A DNA stretch of 64,000 bases from Thermoleophilia bacterium. GTDB lineage: Bacteria > Actinomycetota > Thermoleophilia > Gaiellales > JAICJC01. The notes beneath the pieces are model-generated. The model was not told where the DNA came from, did not search any database, and worked only from the letters and a program-made list of their open reading frames with translations. Shown one piece after another: positions 47,796-56,671 of this stretch (positions within the stretch are counted from its first letter, which is position 1; each line of letters opens with the position of its first letter). The DNA is taken from positions 1 through 64,000 of the forward strand of contig JAICYJ010000011.1 of the NCBI GenBank assembly GCA_025934255.1. The letters run 5' to 3'. Both the position numbers and the translations under genes were made by a program.

Positions 47796-48143
47796 TCAGG
47801 GCACGCGGATGTCGCGGGCCTCGTTGGCGCTGCGGCGCTCCTGCTCGCTCAGTTCGGCTGCCTTGACCGGGGTCACGACCGACCAGTGATGGCCGACCGG
47901 GCACCGCTGGAATCGCCACCATCCGAGTCGCAGCGACTTCAGCGAGCCGCCGGGAATCCAGATCGTGGTGAAGAGGTGGCCCCGCCGGCAGCGCACGATC
48001 ACGTTTCCGCCCAACCGGCCGGACCGGATCCGAAGCGCAACGGCCTCCAGCAGGACGACGCCTGCGGCGAAGATCGCCTTCCGCCGAAACCGGCCGCGGC
48101 GCTTGCTGTCGTGACGCCTGCCCATCATGCAGATCGTACCCAT
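47796..48143 (-). CDS. Hypothetical Cys/His protein inside the dcw cluster
   Basis: This is a 115-residue protein with a basic N-terminus (MGRRHDSKRRGRFRRKA), one hydrophobic stretch (residues 25-40) and two short Cys-His elements, RCRRGHLFTTIW and RCPVGHHWSVV, about 35 residues apart. These look like the two knuckles of one zinc site. Several ATG codons near 48128-48143 are possible starts. It lies on the strand opposite to the cell-division genes, between murB and ftsQ, and abuts the murB stop. Its role is unknown. Confidence 0.65.
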   Translation of the reverse strand: MGTICMMGRRHDSKRRGRFRRKAIFAAGVVLLEAVALRIRSGRLGGNVIVRCRRGHLFTTIWIPGGSLKSLRLGWWRFQRCPVGHHWSVVTPVKAAELSEQERRSANEARDIRVP

Positions 48144-48166
48144 GCCGGCCGGCGCGCCATGAGCGC

Positions 48167-48172
48167 TACGAT
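48167..48172 (+). promoter_or_regulatory. -10 box TACGAT 6 nt before a GTG start
   Basis: TACGAT ends 6 nt before GTG 48179, so the mRNA is predicted to start at the start codon. Confidence 0.45.
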
Positions 48173-48178
48173 TGGCAC

Positions 48179-48439
48179 GTGAACCCGGTTGCCGCACTCA
48201 CGCGAAACGGCGCGACGCCTGGTCAGGCCGCGACCGTTGTCTACGGCCTGCCGCTGCTGATCCTGGCGACGCTCGGGCTCCTGCTCCTCGACCGGCAGTC
48301 CGGAGAGGCGGCGCTGGTCGTGATCGCGGTCAGTGCTCCGCGTGCGCTGCTGTGCCTGGCGGCGCGCTGGGGAGAGCCCGGCGAGGGCCCGGTGATCCCG
48401 GAGCTGCCCGAGTGGCGCGCCGTCCGCTTCAACCGCTGA
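48179..48439 (+). CDS. Small membrane protein between murB and ftsQ
   Basis: This is an 86-residue protein with two membrane helices (about 18-38 and 45-60) and a conserved-looking polar tail (PEWRAVRFNR). No family is recognised. GTG 48179 is supported by a -10 box at leaderless distance. It is divergent from the zinc-knuckle gene and 49 bp ahead of ftsQ on the same strand, so it may be cotranscribed with ftsQ and could be an accessory envelope protein. That is inference from position. Confidence 0.6.
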   Translation: MNPVAALTRNGATPGQAATVVYGLPLLILATLGLLLLDRQSGEAALVVIAVSAPRALLCLAARWGEPGEGPVIPELPEWRAVRFNR

Positions 48440-48488
48440 TTCCGGGCTAGGGGTCGCCGGCAGGTTTCCCTCGGCCGCCGCCGAAAAC

Positions 48489-49307
48489 GTGGCCGTGCAG
48501 CTCGTGTCGGGCATAGATGACGCACTCCTGATTCGCCGGCGCGAGCTCGTTCGCGCTCAGGGGCGACGCAGGCTGACCGTGCTGCTGGTGGTGCTGGGCA
48601 CGCTGGTCGCCCTGGCCGGGTACAAGCTGATCGCGATGTCCTCCGCCTTCGCCGTCGACAGCGTTCGCGTGACCGGCGCGCCGCCGGCGCTCGAGCGCAA
48701 GATCCACGCGGCCGTCGAGCGGGAGGCGCACGGCCGAAACCTGCTGTCGGTCGACCGCGGGGCCATCGCCGGATCGCTCAGCGACATGCCTTACATCCGC
48801 TCGGTGGCGGTCGATCGAGCGTTCCCGCACACCCTGGCCGTGACCGTCCGCGTCGAGCACCCGTCGATGGTCGTCACCGTTGGCAAGTCGGACTACCTGG
48901 TCTCTCCCGACGGACGCGTGCTGGAGATGCGCTCCAAGGCCCCCGCCGGGCTGCCCGCGGTGTCCCTGCCCGCCGGCACCACGCTGCTCGTGGGCAGCAC
49001 CACCGGCGACGCCAACGTCCGCGCCGCGCTGTCGGTGCTGTCCCATACGCCGGCCGGATTCCGGGGCCGCGTCGGTCGCATCACGAAGCTCACGGCCGAC
49101 TCGGGGACGGTGTCCGCGCTGGTCGGCACCCACATCACCCTGCGCCTGGGGACGCCCGACGACCTGGCCCTGAAGCTGGCTGTCGTGCAGCGCGTGATGC
49201 GCCGGATCACCGGGCAGCAGCGCCACGACCTGTCCTACATCGACGTGTCCGCGCCGGGCCGCCCCGCCTACGGCCTGCGATCGACCTTACCCTCAAGTTT
49301 AGGGTGA
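48489..49307 (+). CDS. ftsQ: FtsQ/DivIB cell division protein
   Basis: This 272-residue bitopic protein has a cytoplasmic N-terminus of about 28 residues, a membrane helix (about 29-50), a POTRA domain ([24 protein letters not shown], then [28 protein letters not shown]) and a C-terminal FtsQ domain ending near [17 protein letters not shown]. It links FtsL/FtsB to the late divisome. GTG 48489 has no strong ribosome-binding site. Because of the two intruding genes it must be transcribed from a promoter other than the mraZ one. Confidence 0.9.
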   Translation: MAVQLVSGIDDALLIRRRELVRAQGRRRLTVLLVVLGTLVALAGYKLIAMSSAFAVDSVRVTGAPPALERKIHAAVEREAHGRNLLSVDRGAIAGSLSDMPYIRSVAVDRAFPHTLAVTVRVEHPSMVVTVGKSDYLVSPDGRVLEMRSKAPAGLPAVSLPAGTTLLVGSTTGDANVRAALSVLSHTPAGFRGRVGRITKLTADSGTVSALVGTHITLRLGTPDDLALKLAVVQRVMRRITGQQRHDLSYIDVSAPGRPAYGLRSTLPSSLG

Positions 49308-49330
49308 GACTTCACTCCATCAGGTTCGGC

Positions 49331-49359
49331 TTGACACCGAGGGTTGGGCGAGGTACCCT
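49331..49359 (+). promoter_or_regulatory. ftsZ promoter TTGACA-N17-TACCCT
   Basis: TTGACA at 49331-49336 and TACCCT at 49354-49359 are an ideal 17-bp apart. The predicted start is near 49366-49367, which gives ftsZ a leader of about 125 nt and places an ATG at the first nucleotide. Confidence 0.75.
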
Positions 49360-49403
49360 GGCGACCATGCCCCCTGTAGGCCGAGTGGACCTCGGCTCGC
49401 CAG
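49358..49403 (+). other. Nested hairpin in the ftsZ leader
   Basis: The outer stem CTGGCGA (49358-49364) pairs with 49397-49403. The inner stem GCCGAG (49380-49385) pairs with 49391-49396 around TGGAC. A run of five T follows at 49419-49423. The start of the transcript would be within the outer stem, so only the inner stem may form in the mRNA. Confidence 0.5.
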
Positions 49404-49441
49404 GCGGGCTCAACGTCTTTTTGGGAGCACTCTCAGGCTGA
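49367..49441 (+). CDS. 24-codon leaderless reading frame in the ftsZ leader
   Basis: An ATG at 49367 lies 7 nt past the -10 box of the strongest promoter in the region, the same spacing seen before other leaderless starts here. The frame encodes [10 protein letters not shown] and 14 more mostly small hydrophobic residues, ending TGA 49439-49441, about 50 nt before the ftsZ ATG. It crosses the leader hairpin. It may be a leader peptide affecting ftsZ expression, a small protein, or a coincidence. Confidence 0.4.
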   Translation: MPPVGRVDLGSPGGLNVFLGALSG

Positions 49442-49491
49442 CCGTGAGATGGAGTTCGGCAGCAGGGGCCGCGACGGAGGTAAGGCAAATC

Positions 49492-50571
49492 ATGAGGGAT
49501 CAGAGCGGGAACTACCTGGCCGTTATCAAGGTCGTGGGCGTTGGCGGTGGTGGCACCAATGCCGTCAACCGCATGGTCGACGCCGGCCTCCGCGGTGTCG
49601 AGTTCATCGCCGTCAACACCGACGCGCAGGCGCTCCTCATGTGCGATGCCGACGTCAAGATCCACATCGGCTCGAAGATCACGCGTGGCCTCGGCGCCGG
49701 CGCCGACCCATCGATCGGCCGCGAGGCCGCGATGGAGAGCCGCGACGAGCTGAAGGAGGCGCTGAAGGGCGCCGACATGGTGTTTGTCACCGCTGGCAAG
49801 GGCGGCGGCACCGGCACCGGCGCGGCTCCCATCATCGCCGAGATCGCGCGCGAGCTGGGCGCCCTCACGGTTGGTGTCGTGACGCGGCCGTTCACGTTCG
49901 AGGGACAGAAGCGCGGCGACCAGGCCGAGCAGGGCATCCGCGCGCTGCGCGAGAAGGTGGACACGCTGATCATCATCCCCAACGACCGCCTGCTGCAGGT
50001 GGTCGAGAAGCGCACGTCGATCGTCGACGCGTTCCGCATCGCCGACGACGTGCTGCGACAGGGCGTGCAGGGCATCACCGACCTGATCACGGTGCCCGGA
50101 CTGATCAACCTCGACTTCGCAGACGTGCGCACGATCATGCGCGAGGCCGGGTCGGCGCTGATGGGCATCGGTCTGGCCAGCGGCGAGAACCGCGCCGGCG
50201 AGGCCGCCCGAGCCGCCATCTCGTCGCCGCTGCTCGAGGCCTCGGTCGAGGGTGCCACCGGCATCCTGCTGAACATCACCGGCGGCGCCGACCTGGGGCT
50301 GTTCGAGGTGAACGAGGCGGCCGAGATCATCGGCAGCGCCTCCGACGCCGACGCGAACATCATTTTCGGGGCCGTGATCGACGAGGCGATGGGCGATCAG
50401 GTGCGGGTGACCGTGATCGCGACCGGCTTCGACCGCGGCTCGCGGGCGCGGCCGGCGGCCGCCTTCGCGACCGGCACCAGCGACCGTTCCAAGCTCGAGG
50501 AGACCGACGCGGGCGACTTCGAGGTGCCGCGCGAGGCGCTCGAGATCCCCAGCTTCCTGCGCGACCAGTAG
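49492..50571 (+). CDS. ftsZ: Cell division GTPase FtsZ
   Basis: This 359-residue tubulin homologue forms the division ring. [17 protein letters not shown] (nucleotide loop), NTDAQAL, the tubulin signature GGGTGTG at 104-110, the T7 loop ([11 protein letters not shown]) and the conserved C-terminal tail EIPSFLRDQ, which binds membrane tethers such as SepF, are all present. There is no ftsA in the cluster, consistent with actinobacteria. ATG 49492 follows GGAGGTAAGG; an upstream GTG at 49444 in frame is less likely. It is preceded by a structured leader. Confidence 0.96.
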   Translation: MRDQSGNYLAVIKVVGVGGGGTNAVNRMVDAGLRGVEFIAVNTDAQALLMCDADVKIHIGSKITRGLGAGADPSIGREAAMESRDELKEALKGADMVFVTAGKGGGTGTGAAPIIAEIARELGALTVGVVTRPFTFEGQKRGDQAEQGIRALREKVDTLIIIPNDRLLQVVEKRTSIVDAFRIADDVLRQGVQGITDLITVPGLINLDFADVRTIMREAGSALMGIGLASGENRAGEAARAAISSPLLEASVEGATGILLNITGGADLGLFEVNEAAEIIGSASDADANIIFGAVIDEAMGDQVRVTVIATGFDRGSRARPAAAFATGTSDRSKLEETDAGDFEVPREALEIPSFLRDQ

Positions 50572-50594
50572 CCGCCTGAGTGAGAGCGGCAGCC

Positions 50595-50614
50595 CCGGCG
50601 GCGGGAGCCGCCGG
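50595..50614 (+). terminator. 8-bp GC hairpin after ftsZ
   Basis: CCGGCGGC and its exact complement flank GGGA, 24 nt after the ftsZ stop. It probably ends the ftsZ transcript before the glycine-cleavage operon. There is no U-tract. Confidence 0.6.
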
Positions 50615-50737
50615 AGCACCTGCGTCGAGGCCAACCGGGAGGCACGAGCCGCCTGGTCGCGCTTCGATCGTAGCCCCTTCGTGGCCGTCCTGAAACCCGA
50701 GTGTGGCCGGCATCCCCGCGGCGGCTGCCGGTCAGGG

Positions 50738-50743
50738 TAGACT
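50738..50743 (+). promoter_or_regulatory. -10 box TAGACT before gcvT
   Basis: TAGACT ends 11 nt before ATG 50755, so the leader is at most about 5 nt. That leaves no space for a glycine riboswitch downstream of this promoter. Confidence 0.45.
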
Positions 50744-50754
50744 GCCTGCCCGCA

Positions 50755-51822
50755 ATGCCTGAGGAGACCGCGCTGCGCCGGACGCCGCTGTTTGACCGCC
50801 ATGTCGCGGCGGGTGCGCGGATCGTTCCGTTCGCCGGCTGGGAGATGCCGGTGCAGTACCAGGGAATCATCCCGGAGCACCTGGCGGTGCGCACCGCGGC
50901 CGGCGTGTTCGACGTGTCGCACATGGGCCAGCTTGAGCTGCGCGGGGCCGGTGCCCTGGCCTTCGCGCAGCGGATGCTGTCCAACGACCTCGACCGGGTC
51001 GAAGCCGGCCATGCGCAGTACACGCTGCTGCTGGACGAGCGCGGCTGCCCGATCGACGACCTGATCGCCTACCGCTTCGGCGACGACCACCTGCTGCTGG
51101 TGGTGAACGCGTCCCGCGTCGACGACGACCGCGACTGGCTGGAGCGGCATCTCGGCGATGAGGTGGCGCTGGATGACCGCTCCTTCCAGACGGCGATGCT
51201 GGCCCTGCAGGGGCCGACCGCGCTGGAACTGATCGAGCTGCCGCAGCTGGTGCCGTTCGGCTTCGCCGAGGCGCAGGTCTGCGGGGTGCCCGCGCTCGTC
51301 GCCCGAACGGGATACACGGGCGAGCCCGGGGTCGAGCTGATGTGCGCGATGGAGCGGGCGGGTGAGCTGTGGGACGCGATCATCGCGGCCGGCGCAGTGC
51401 CCTGCGGGCTGGGCGCCCGCGACACGCTGCGGCTCGAGGTCTGCTACCCGCTCTACGGCAACGACCTGTCGCTGGAGCGGACCGCGCTCGAGTCCGGCCT
51501 GGGCTGGGTGTGCGCGCTCGACGCCAAGGACTTCACGGGCGCCGATGCGCTGCGCGGGCAGAAGCAGTCGGGTGTGCCGGAGAAGCTGGTGGCATTCACC
51601 ATGAGCGAGCGTGGCATCCCCCGCCAGGGAATGCCGATCCTGCCCGGTGGTGTTGTCACCAGCGGCACCATGTCTCCGTCGCTGAACATCGGCATCGGCA
51701 TGGGTTACGTGCCGTCCGCTGCCGGCGACCCCGGCACACCGATCGAGATCGAAGTCCGCGGCCGCACGCTGGCTGCGGCGATATCCCGCAAACCGCTGTA
51801 CGTCAAGGAGACGAGCACATGA
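50755..51822 (+). CDS. gcvT: Glycine cleavage system T protein (aminomethyltransferase)
   Basis: This 355-residue tetrahydrofolate-dependent enzyme releases ammonia from the aminomethyl-lipoyl H protein and forms methylene-THF. It has the FAGWEMPVQYQGI start, VFDVSHMGQLELRG with the catalytic Asp region (RTPLFDRHVAAGAR and DDLIAYR), ARTGYTGEPGVEL and the C-terminal GTMSPSLNIGIGMGYV. ATG 50755 is chosen over a longer frame because similarity starts there and a -10 box lies just upstream. It is the first gene of the gcv operon. Confidence 0.95.
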   Translation: MPEETALRRTPLFDRHVAAGARIVPFAGWEMPVQYQGIIPEHLAVRTAAGVFDVSHMGQLELRGAGALAFAQRMLSNDLDRVEAGHAQYTLLLDERGCPIDDLIAYRFGDDHLLLVVNASRVDDDRDWLERHLGDEVALDDRSFQTAMLALQGPTALELIELPQLVPFGFAEAQVCGVPALVARTGYTGEPGVELMCAMERAGELWDAIIAAGAVPCGLGARDTLRLEVCYPLYGNDLSLERTALESGLGWVCALDAKDFTGADALRGQKQSGVPEKLVAFTMSERGIPRQGMPILPGGVVTSGTMSPSLNIGIGMGYVPSAAGDPGTPIEIEVRGRTLAAAISRKPLYVKETST

Positions 51823-52211
51823 GCGAGGCCAGCTACCCCGACGGTCTCTACTACAACGAGGAGCACGACTGGGCGCGGGTGGACGGTGACGTTGCCACCT
51901 TCGGCATCACCTGGTACGCGCAGGACAGCCTGGGCGAGGTCGTGTTCTTCGCCCCATCGGAGGTCGGCGCCACGGTCGAGCGTGGCGGCGAGTACGGGGA
52001 GCTGGAGTCGACCAAGGCCGTGTCACAGCTGATCGCGCCGCTGTCGGGTGAGGTGACCGAGACCAACGACGCCCTCGACGGCAGCGAGAACACCGTCAAC
52101 GACGACCCCTACGGCGAGGGCTGGCTGGTGAAGGTGCGGATGTCGGATCCCTCCGAGCTGGACTCACTGATGGACGCCGCGGCCTACTCGAGCTACGTCG
52201 GCTCGCTGTGA
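51819..52211 (+). CDS. gcvH: Glycine cleavage system H protein
   Basis: This 130-residue lipoyl carrier has its lipoyl-attachment Lys66 in ESTKAVSQL, flanked by LGEVVFFAPSEVGATV and APLSGEVTETNDAL. The N-terminal YYNEEHDWARVDGDVATFGIT is typical. It shuttles the aminomethyl group between the P and T proteins. ATG 51819 overlaps the gcvT stop, with AAGGAG upstream. The stop overlaps the gcvPA GTG. Confidence 0.96.
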   Translation: MSEASYPDGLYYNEEHDWARVDGDVATFGITWYAQDSLGEVVFFAPSEVGATVERGGEYGELESTKAVSQLIAPLSGEVTETNDALDGSENTVNDDPYGEGWLVKVRMSDPSELDSLMDAAAYSSYVGSL

Positions 52212-53548
52212 GCTTCACGTCGCTGACCGATGCCGACCGCGCGGCCATGCTGGCCGCCATCGGCATCGACTCGATCGACGAGCTGTTCGCCGAGATCCCC
52301 GAGGCGGTGCGCCTGGGCCGGCCGCTGGACATCGGCCCGGCGCTGTCGGAGGCCGAGCTGTCCGCGCACATGGCCGAGCTGGCTGCGCGCAACGTCGACG
52401 TCGGCCGCGAGCTGTCCTTCCTCGGGGCCGGCATGTACGACCACTACGTCCCGGCCGTGGTCGACATGATGATGCAGCGCGGCGAGTTCCTGACCGCCTA
52501 CACGCCCTACCAGCCGGAGATGAGCCAGGGCGTGCTGCAGGCGATCTTCGAGTACCAGACCGCGATCTGCGAGCTGACCGGCATGGACGTCTCGAACGCC
52601 TCCGGCTACGACGGGACCACGGTCGCGGCCGACGCCTGCTACGTCGCCAAGCTGGCCACCGGCCGCACCAAGGTGGTCGTCGCCGAGACGCTGAACCCGC
52701 AGGCGCGCCAGGTGGTGCGCACCTTCGCGCCGGGCTTCGGCATGGAGGTGGTCGAGGTGCCTCACACCGACGGCGCCACCGACCCCGACCAGCTGGCCGC
52801 CGCCGCCGACGGCGCCGCCCTCGTCATCTTCCAGCAGCCCAACTTCCTGGGGGTGCTCGAGGACGCGCCTGCGCTGGCGGCCGCGGCCGACGCCGGCGGT
52901 GCGCTGCCGGTCGCCCACGTCGACCCGATGTCGCTGGGCGTGCTGGAGGCACCCGGCCGCTACGGCTGCGCGCTGGCGATCGGTGAGGGACAGCCGGCCG
53001 GCAACTACCTGTCCTACGGCGGCCCCCAGTACGGCTTCCTGGCCGCCCGGCAGGACTACGCCCGGCAGCTGCCCGGCCGCATCGTGGGCGAGACTGTTGA
53101 CCTCGAGAACCGCCGCGGCTTCGTGCTGACGCTGCAGACGCGGGAGCAGCACATCCGCCGCGAGAAGGCCACGTCGAACATCACCTCGAACCAGACGCTG
53201 TTGGCGCTGGGCGGGCTGGTCTACCTGTCGTGGCTCGGCCCGACCGGGCTGCGCGAGGTGGGCGAGCGCTCCCACGCGCTGGCCGAGCACGCCAAACGGC
53301 GGCTGGGTCTGCCGGGGGCGTTCGACCGGCCCACCCTGCGCGAGTTCGTCGTGCGCACCGGACGCCCGGCCCGCGAGGTGATCGCCGAGTGCAAGCGACG
53401 GGGAGTGCACCCCGGCTACGCGATCGGGAGGGACTACGCGGGCCTGGACGACGCGCTGATGATGGCCTTCACGGAGCGGCGCACGCCCGACGAGATCGAG
53501 CGGCTGGCCGAGGCGCTGGCGGCGGTGGGCGTGGAGGTGGCGGCGTGA
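52208..53548 (+). CDS. gcvPA: Glycine dehydrogenase (decarboxylating) subunit 1
   Basis: This 446-residue protein is the N-terminal half of the split P protein. Recognisable blocks are the FLGAGMYDHYVPAVVDMMM start, TAYTPYQPEMSQGVLQ, ELTGMDVSNASGYDG and a GPQYGFLAARQDYARQLPGR segment. It has the PLP fold but not the PLP lysine, which lies in subunit 2. GTG 52208 overlaps gcvH, and the stop overlaps gcvPB. The two-subunit form is common in bacteria outside the proteobacteria. Confidence 0.95.
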   Translation: MSFTSLTDADRAAMLAAIGIDSIDELFAEIPEAVRLGRPLDIGPALSEAELSAHMAELAARNVDVGRELSFLGAGMYDHYVPAVVDMMMQRGEFLTAYTPYQPEMSQGVLQAIFEYQTAICELTGMDVSNASGYDGTTVAADACYVAKLATGRTKVVVAETLNPQARQVVRTFAPGFGMEVVEVPHTDGATDPDQLAAAADGAALVIFQQPNFLGVLEDAPALAAAADAGGALPVAHVDPMSLGVLEAPGRYGCALAIGEGQPAGNYLSYGGPQYGFLAARQDYARQLPGRIVGETVDLENRRGFVLTLQTREQHIRREKATSNITSNQTLLALGGLVYLSWLGPTGLREVGERSHALAEHAKRRLGLPGAFDRPTLREFVVRTGRPAREVIAECKRRGVHPGYAIGRDYAGLDDALMMAFTERRTPDEIERLAEALAAVGVEVAA

Positions 53549-54987
53549 AGCTGATCTACGAGCGGTCGCAGGCCGGCCGTCGCGCCTCATCGGTGCCCGA
53601 CCCGGGGCTGGAGCCGGGCGCGGCCATCCCCGAGCACCTGCAGCGTTCCCAGCCGCCGCGGCTGCCGGAGCTGGCCGAGCCGGAGCTGGTGCGGCACTTC
53701 ACCGAGCTCAGCACCCGCAACTTCGGCATCGACACCGGCTTCTACCCGCTCGGCTCGTGCACGATGAAGTACAACCCGCGCGTCAACGAGCGGCTGGTCG
53801 GCATGCCCGGGTTCCGCGACCTGCATCCCTATCAGGACGACGAGGATGCGCAGGGGGCGCTGGAGCTGATGTGGCGGCTGCAGGAGATCCTGGCGGAGGT
53901 GGTCGGGCTGCGGGCCGTGACGCTGCAGCCGGCCGCCGGCTCGCAGGGCGAGCTGACCGGGCTGACGCTGATCAGCGCGTACTTCAAGGACCGCGGCGAG
54001 CACGAGCAGCGCCGCGAGATCGTCATCCCCGACACCGCCCACGGCACCAATCCGGCCAGCGTCACCATGGCCGGCTACACGGTGCGCAAGGTGAACGTTG
54101 ACGAGCGTGGCAACATCGACGTCGACGACCTGCGCGAGAAGGTGGGCCCGCAGACGGCCGGCCTGATGCTGACCAACCCCTCGACGCTGGGGCTGTTCGA
54201 GGAGCGGATCGAGGAGGTGGCGGCGATCTTCCACGACGCCGGCGCCCTGCTCTACTACGACGGCGCCAACCTGAACGCGGTCTGCGGCATCTCGCGCCCC
54301 GGCGACATGGGCTTCGACGTGCTGCACTTCAACCTGCACAAGACCTTCTCCCAGCCGCACGGCGGCGGCGGCCCCGGTGCCGGGTCGGTGGCGGTGCGCG
54401 ACATCCTCGAGCCGTACCTGCCGACGCCGGTGGTGGTGCGCGACGGCGAGGGGTTCCGGCTCGACCACGACCGGCCCAAGTCGATCGGCCGGGTGCGCGG
54501 GTTCGGTGGGCCGTTCGGCGTGTTCGTGCGCGCCTACGCCTTCATCCGCTCCTGGGGGCCGGGGCTGCGGGACATGTCCGAGATCGCCGTGCTGAATGCG
54601 AACTACATGCTGGCGCTGCTGAAGGACGACTACGAGCTGCCCTACGACCGCCACTGCATGCACGAGTTCGTGGTGTCGGCGCGCGGCCTCAAGCGCGAGT
54701 ACGGTGCGACCGCGCTGGACGTGGCCAAGCGGCTGATGGACTACGGGTTCCACCCGCCCACCGTCTACTTCCCGCTGGTCGTGCCGGAGGCGCTGATGAT
54801 CGAGCCCACCGAGACCGAGGCGAAGGAGACGCTGGACGCGTTCTGCGAGGCGATGCTGGCGATCGTGGGCGAGGCCGCGAGCGACCCCGACCTGCTCAAA
54901 TCGGCGCCGCACACGAGGCCGGTGGCGCGGCTGGACGAGGCCGGTGCGGCCAAGCGGATGGTCGTCCGGCACCGCTTCGACGACTGA
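53545..54987 (+). CDS. gcvPB: Glycine dehydrogenase (decarboxylating) subunit 2
   Basis: This 480-residue PLP-binding half of the P protein has PLP Lys266 in NLHKTFSQPHGGGGPG; GFYPLGSCTMKYNPR, QPAAGSQGE and DTAHGTNPASVTMAGY line the active site. It decarboxylates glycine and passes the aminomethyl group to GcvH. GTG 53545 overlaps the gcvPA stop. Operon order is T-H-PA-PB. The L protein (lipoamide dehydrogenase) is not in the window. Confidence 0.95.
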   Translation: MKLIYERSQAGRRASSVPDPGLEPGAAIPEHLQRSQPPRLPELAEPELVRHFTELSTRNFGIDTGFYPLGSCTMKYNPRVNERLVGMPGFRDLHPYQDDEDAQGALELMWRLQEILAEVVGLRAVTLQPAAGSQGELTGLTLISAYFKDRGEHEQRREIVIPDTAHGTNPASVTMAGYTVRKVNVDERGNIDVDDLREKVGPQTAGLMLTNPSTLGLFEERIEEVAAIFHDAGALLYYDGANLNAVCGISRPGDMGFDVLHFNLHKTFSQPHGGGGPGAGSVAVRDILEPYLPTPVVVRDGEGFRLDHDRPKSIGRVRGFGGPFGVFVRAYAFIRSWGPGLRDMSEIAVLNANYMLALLKDDYELPYDRHCMHEFVVSARGLKREYGATALDVAKRLMDYGFHPPTVYFPLVVPEALMIEPTETEAKETLDAFCEAMLAIVGEAASDPDLLKSAPHTRPVARLDEAGAAKRMVVRHRFDD

Positions 54988-55001
54988 TTTGAGCCGCCGA
55001 A

Positions 55002-55007
55002 TAGACT
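55002..55007 (+). promoter_or_regulatory. -10 box TAGACT before the antiporter gene
   Basis: TAGACT ends 8 nt before GTG 55016, the same hexamer and nearly the same spacing as for the genes at 56672 and 59688. Confidence 0.45.
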
Positions 55008-55015
55008 GATCGGCA

Positions 55016-56608
55016 GTGACGATCTCGAATCACGACCTGGCCGTCGCACTGGCGCTGCTGGTCGCGTTCACGGCGCTGCTTGCGGCCGCGCCGCGGCTGC
55101 GCGTGCCCTACCCGATCCTGCTGGTGCTGGGCGGCCTCGCGCTCGGCTTTGCCCCGGGCGTGCCCGAGATCCAGATCCCGCCGCAGGTGGTGCTGTTCGG
55201 CATCCTGCCGCCGCTGCTCTACTCGGCGGCGTTCTTCACGTCGCTGCGCGACCTGCGTGCCAACAAGCGCCCGATCGGCCTGCTCTCGACCGGCCTGGTG
55301 CTGTGCACCACCGCCGGCGTGGCCGGGGTCGCGCACTCGGCCGTCAACGGGCTGCCGTGGTCGTCGGCGTTCGTGCTGGGCGCGGTCGTCTCGCCCACCG
55401 ATCCGCTGGCCGCCACCTCGATCGCACAGCGGTTCGGGATCCCGCGCCGGATCGTCGCGATCGTCGAGGGCGAGGGTCTGGTCAACGACGGGTCGGCGCT
55501 GGTGCTCTACAAGTTCGCGGTGCTGGCCGTCGTCGCCGGGTCGATCAGCATGACCAGCGCGACGCTGTCGTTCATCTGGACGGTGGTCGGCGGCGTCGGC
55601 ATCGGGCTGGCGCTGGGATGGGTGATCCGGCAGGTGCGCCTGCGGCTGCACAACCCGCCGCTCGAGATCACGATCGCGCTTCTGACCGGCTACTTCACGT
55701 TCATCCCGGCCTACCTGCTGGGCGCGTCCGGCGTGCTGGCGGTGGTCACGGCGGGCGTCTACGTGGGCTGGTACACGCCGCAGCTGACGACCGTCGAGAC
55801 GCGGCTGCAGGGCGACGCGGTCTGGGAGATCCTCACCTTCCTGCTGAACGGGCTGCTGTTCGTGACGGTCGGGCTGAGCCTGCCGGCGGTGCTGGACGGG
55901 CTGGGCGGCCACATCACGACCACGCTGGTGTGGCAGGCCCTGGCGGTGGTCGCGGCCGTGGTCGTGATCAGGTTCCTGTGGGTGTTCCCGGCCACCTACG
56001 TGCCGCGCGCGCTCAGCAAACGCATCCGCGCAGCCGACCCGTACCCGCCCTGGCAGTACCCGGCCCTGATCTCGTGGACCGGGATGCGCGGCGCCGTCTC
56101 GCTGGCCGCGGCACTGGCGATCCCCCTACACACCGACGCCGGCGCGGACTTCCCGGGACGCGATCTGATCATCTACCTGACCTTCGCCGTGATCCTGGCC
56201 ACGCTGGTCGGCCAGGGGCTGACGATGCCGCTGGTGATCCGGGCGCTGGGGCTCGAGGACGACGGCGTGGCCGAGCGCGAGGCGGTGAAGGCCCGCATCC
56301 ACGCCGCCGACGCGGCACTCAACAGGATCGACGAGCTGAGCGACGAGGAGTGGGTGCGCGACGATACGGCCGACCGGCTGCGCAGGTTGTACCGGTTCCG
56401 GCGCAACCGGTTCGCCGAGCGCTACACGGGCGACGGCGACGGCGCGATCGAGGAGCGGTCGGCCGCCTACCAGCAGCTGCTGCGGGAGCTGATCGAGGCG
56501 GAGCGGCAGGCCGTCGTCGACCTCCGCGGTGCCGGGGGGATCGGCGACGACGCGATGCGGGAGGTGCACCGTGAGCTGGATCTGGAGGAGGCCCGGCTCG
56601 ATCTGTGA
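55016..56608 (+). CDS. Na+/H+ (or K+/H+) antiporter, CPA1/NhaP type
   Basis: This 530-residue protein has about twelve membrane helices in the first 410 residues, then a cytoplasmic helical tail of about 110 residues. The ion-binding Asp lies in AVVSPTDPLAATSI near residue 125. Other CPA1 motifs are EGEGLVNDGSALVLYKFAV near 155 and the WTGMRGAVSLAAALAIP helix near 350. It exchanges Na+ or K+ for protons at the cell membrane; ion preference cannot be told from sequence. The start is GTG 55016, leaderless by promoter position. Confidence 0.92.
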   Translation: MTISNHDLAVALALLVAFTALLAAAPRLRVPYPILLVLGGLALGFAPGVPEIQIPPQVVLFGILPPLLYSAAFFTSLRDLRANKRPIGLLSTGLVLCTTAGVAGVAHSAVNGLPWSSAFVLGAVVSPTDPLAATSIAQRFGIPRRIVAIVEGEGLVNDGSALVLYKFAVLAVVAGSISMTSATLSFIWTVVGGVGIGLALGWVIRQVRLRLHNPPLEITIALLTGYFTFIPAYLLGASGVLAVVTAGVYVGWYTPQLTTVETRLQGDAVWEILTFLLNGLLFVTVGLSLPAVLDGLGGHITTTLVWQALAVVAAVVVIRFLWVFPATYVPRALSKRIRAADPYPPWQYPALISWTGMRGAVSLAAALAIPLHTDAGADFPGRDLIIYLTFAVILATLVGQGLTMPLVIRALGLEDDGVAEREAVKARIHAADAALNRIDELSDEEWVRDDTADRLRRLYRFRRNRFAERYTGDGDGAIEERSAAYQQLLRELIEAERQAVVDLRGAGGIGDDAMREVHRELDLEEARLDL

Positions 56609-56612
56609 CGGA

Positions 56613-56632
56613 GTGGTGGCGACGACCACCAC
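56613..56632 (+). terminator. 7-bp hairpin after the antiporter gene
   Basis: GTGGTGG pairs with CCACCAC at 56626-56632 around CGACGA, 4 bp past the stop codon. There is no U-tract. Confidence 0.5.
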
Positions 56633-56658
56633 GGGGTCGCATCTGACCGGGTCGAGGG

Positions 56659-56664
56659 TAGACT
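56659..56664 (+). promoter_or_regulatory. -10 box TAGACT 7 nt before ATG 56672
   Basis: It lies at leaderless spacing, and no -35 is recognisable. Confidence 0.45.
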
Positions 56665-56671
56665 GGTCCTG

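Noticed and set aside
50572..50754. Possible glycine riboswitch before gcvT
   Set aside because: The typical conserved core of tandem glycine aptamers was not found, and a -10 box 11 nt before the gcvT ATG leaves no leader long enough to hold one.
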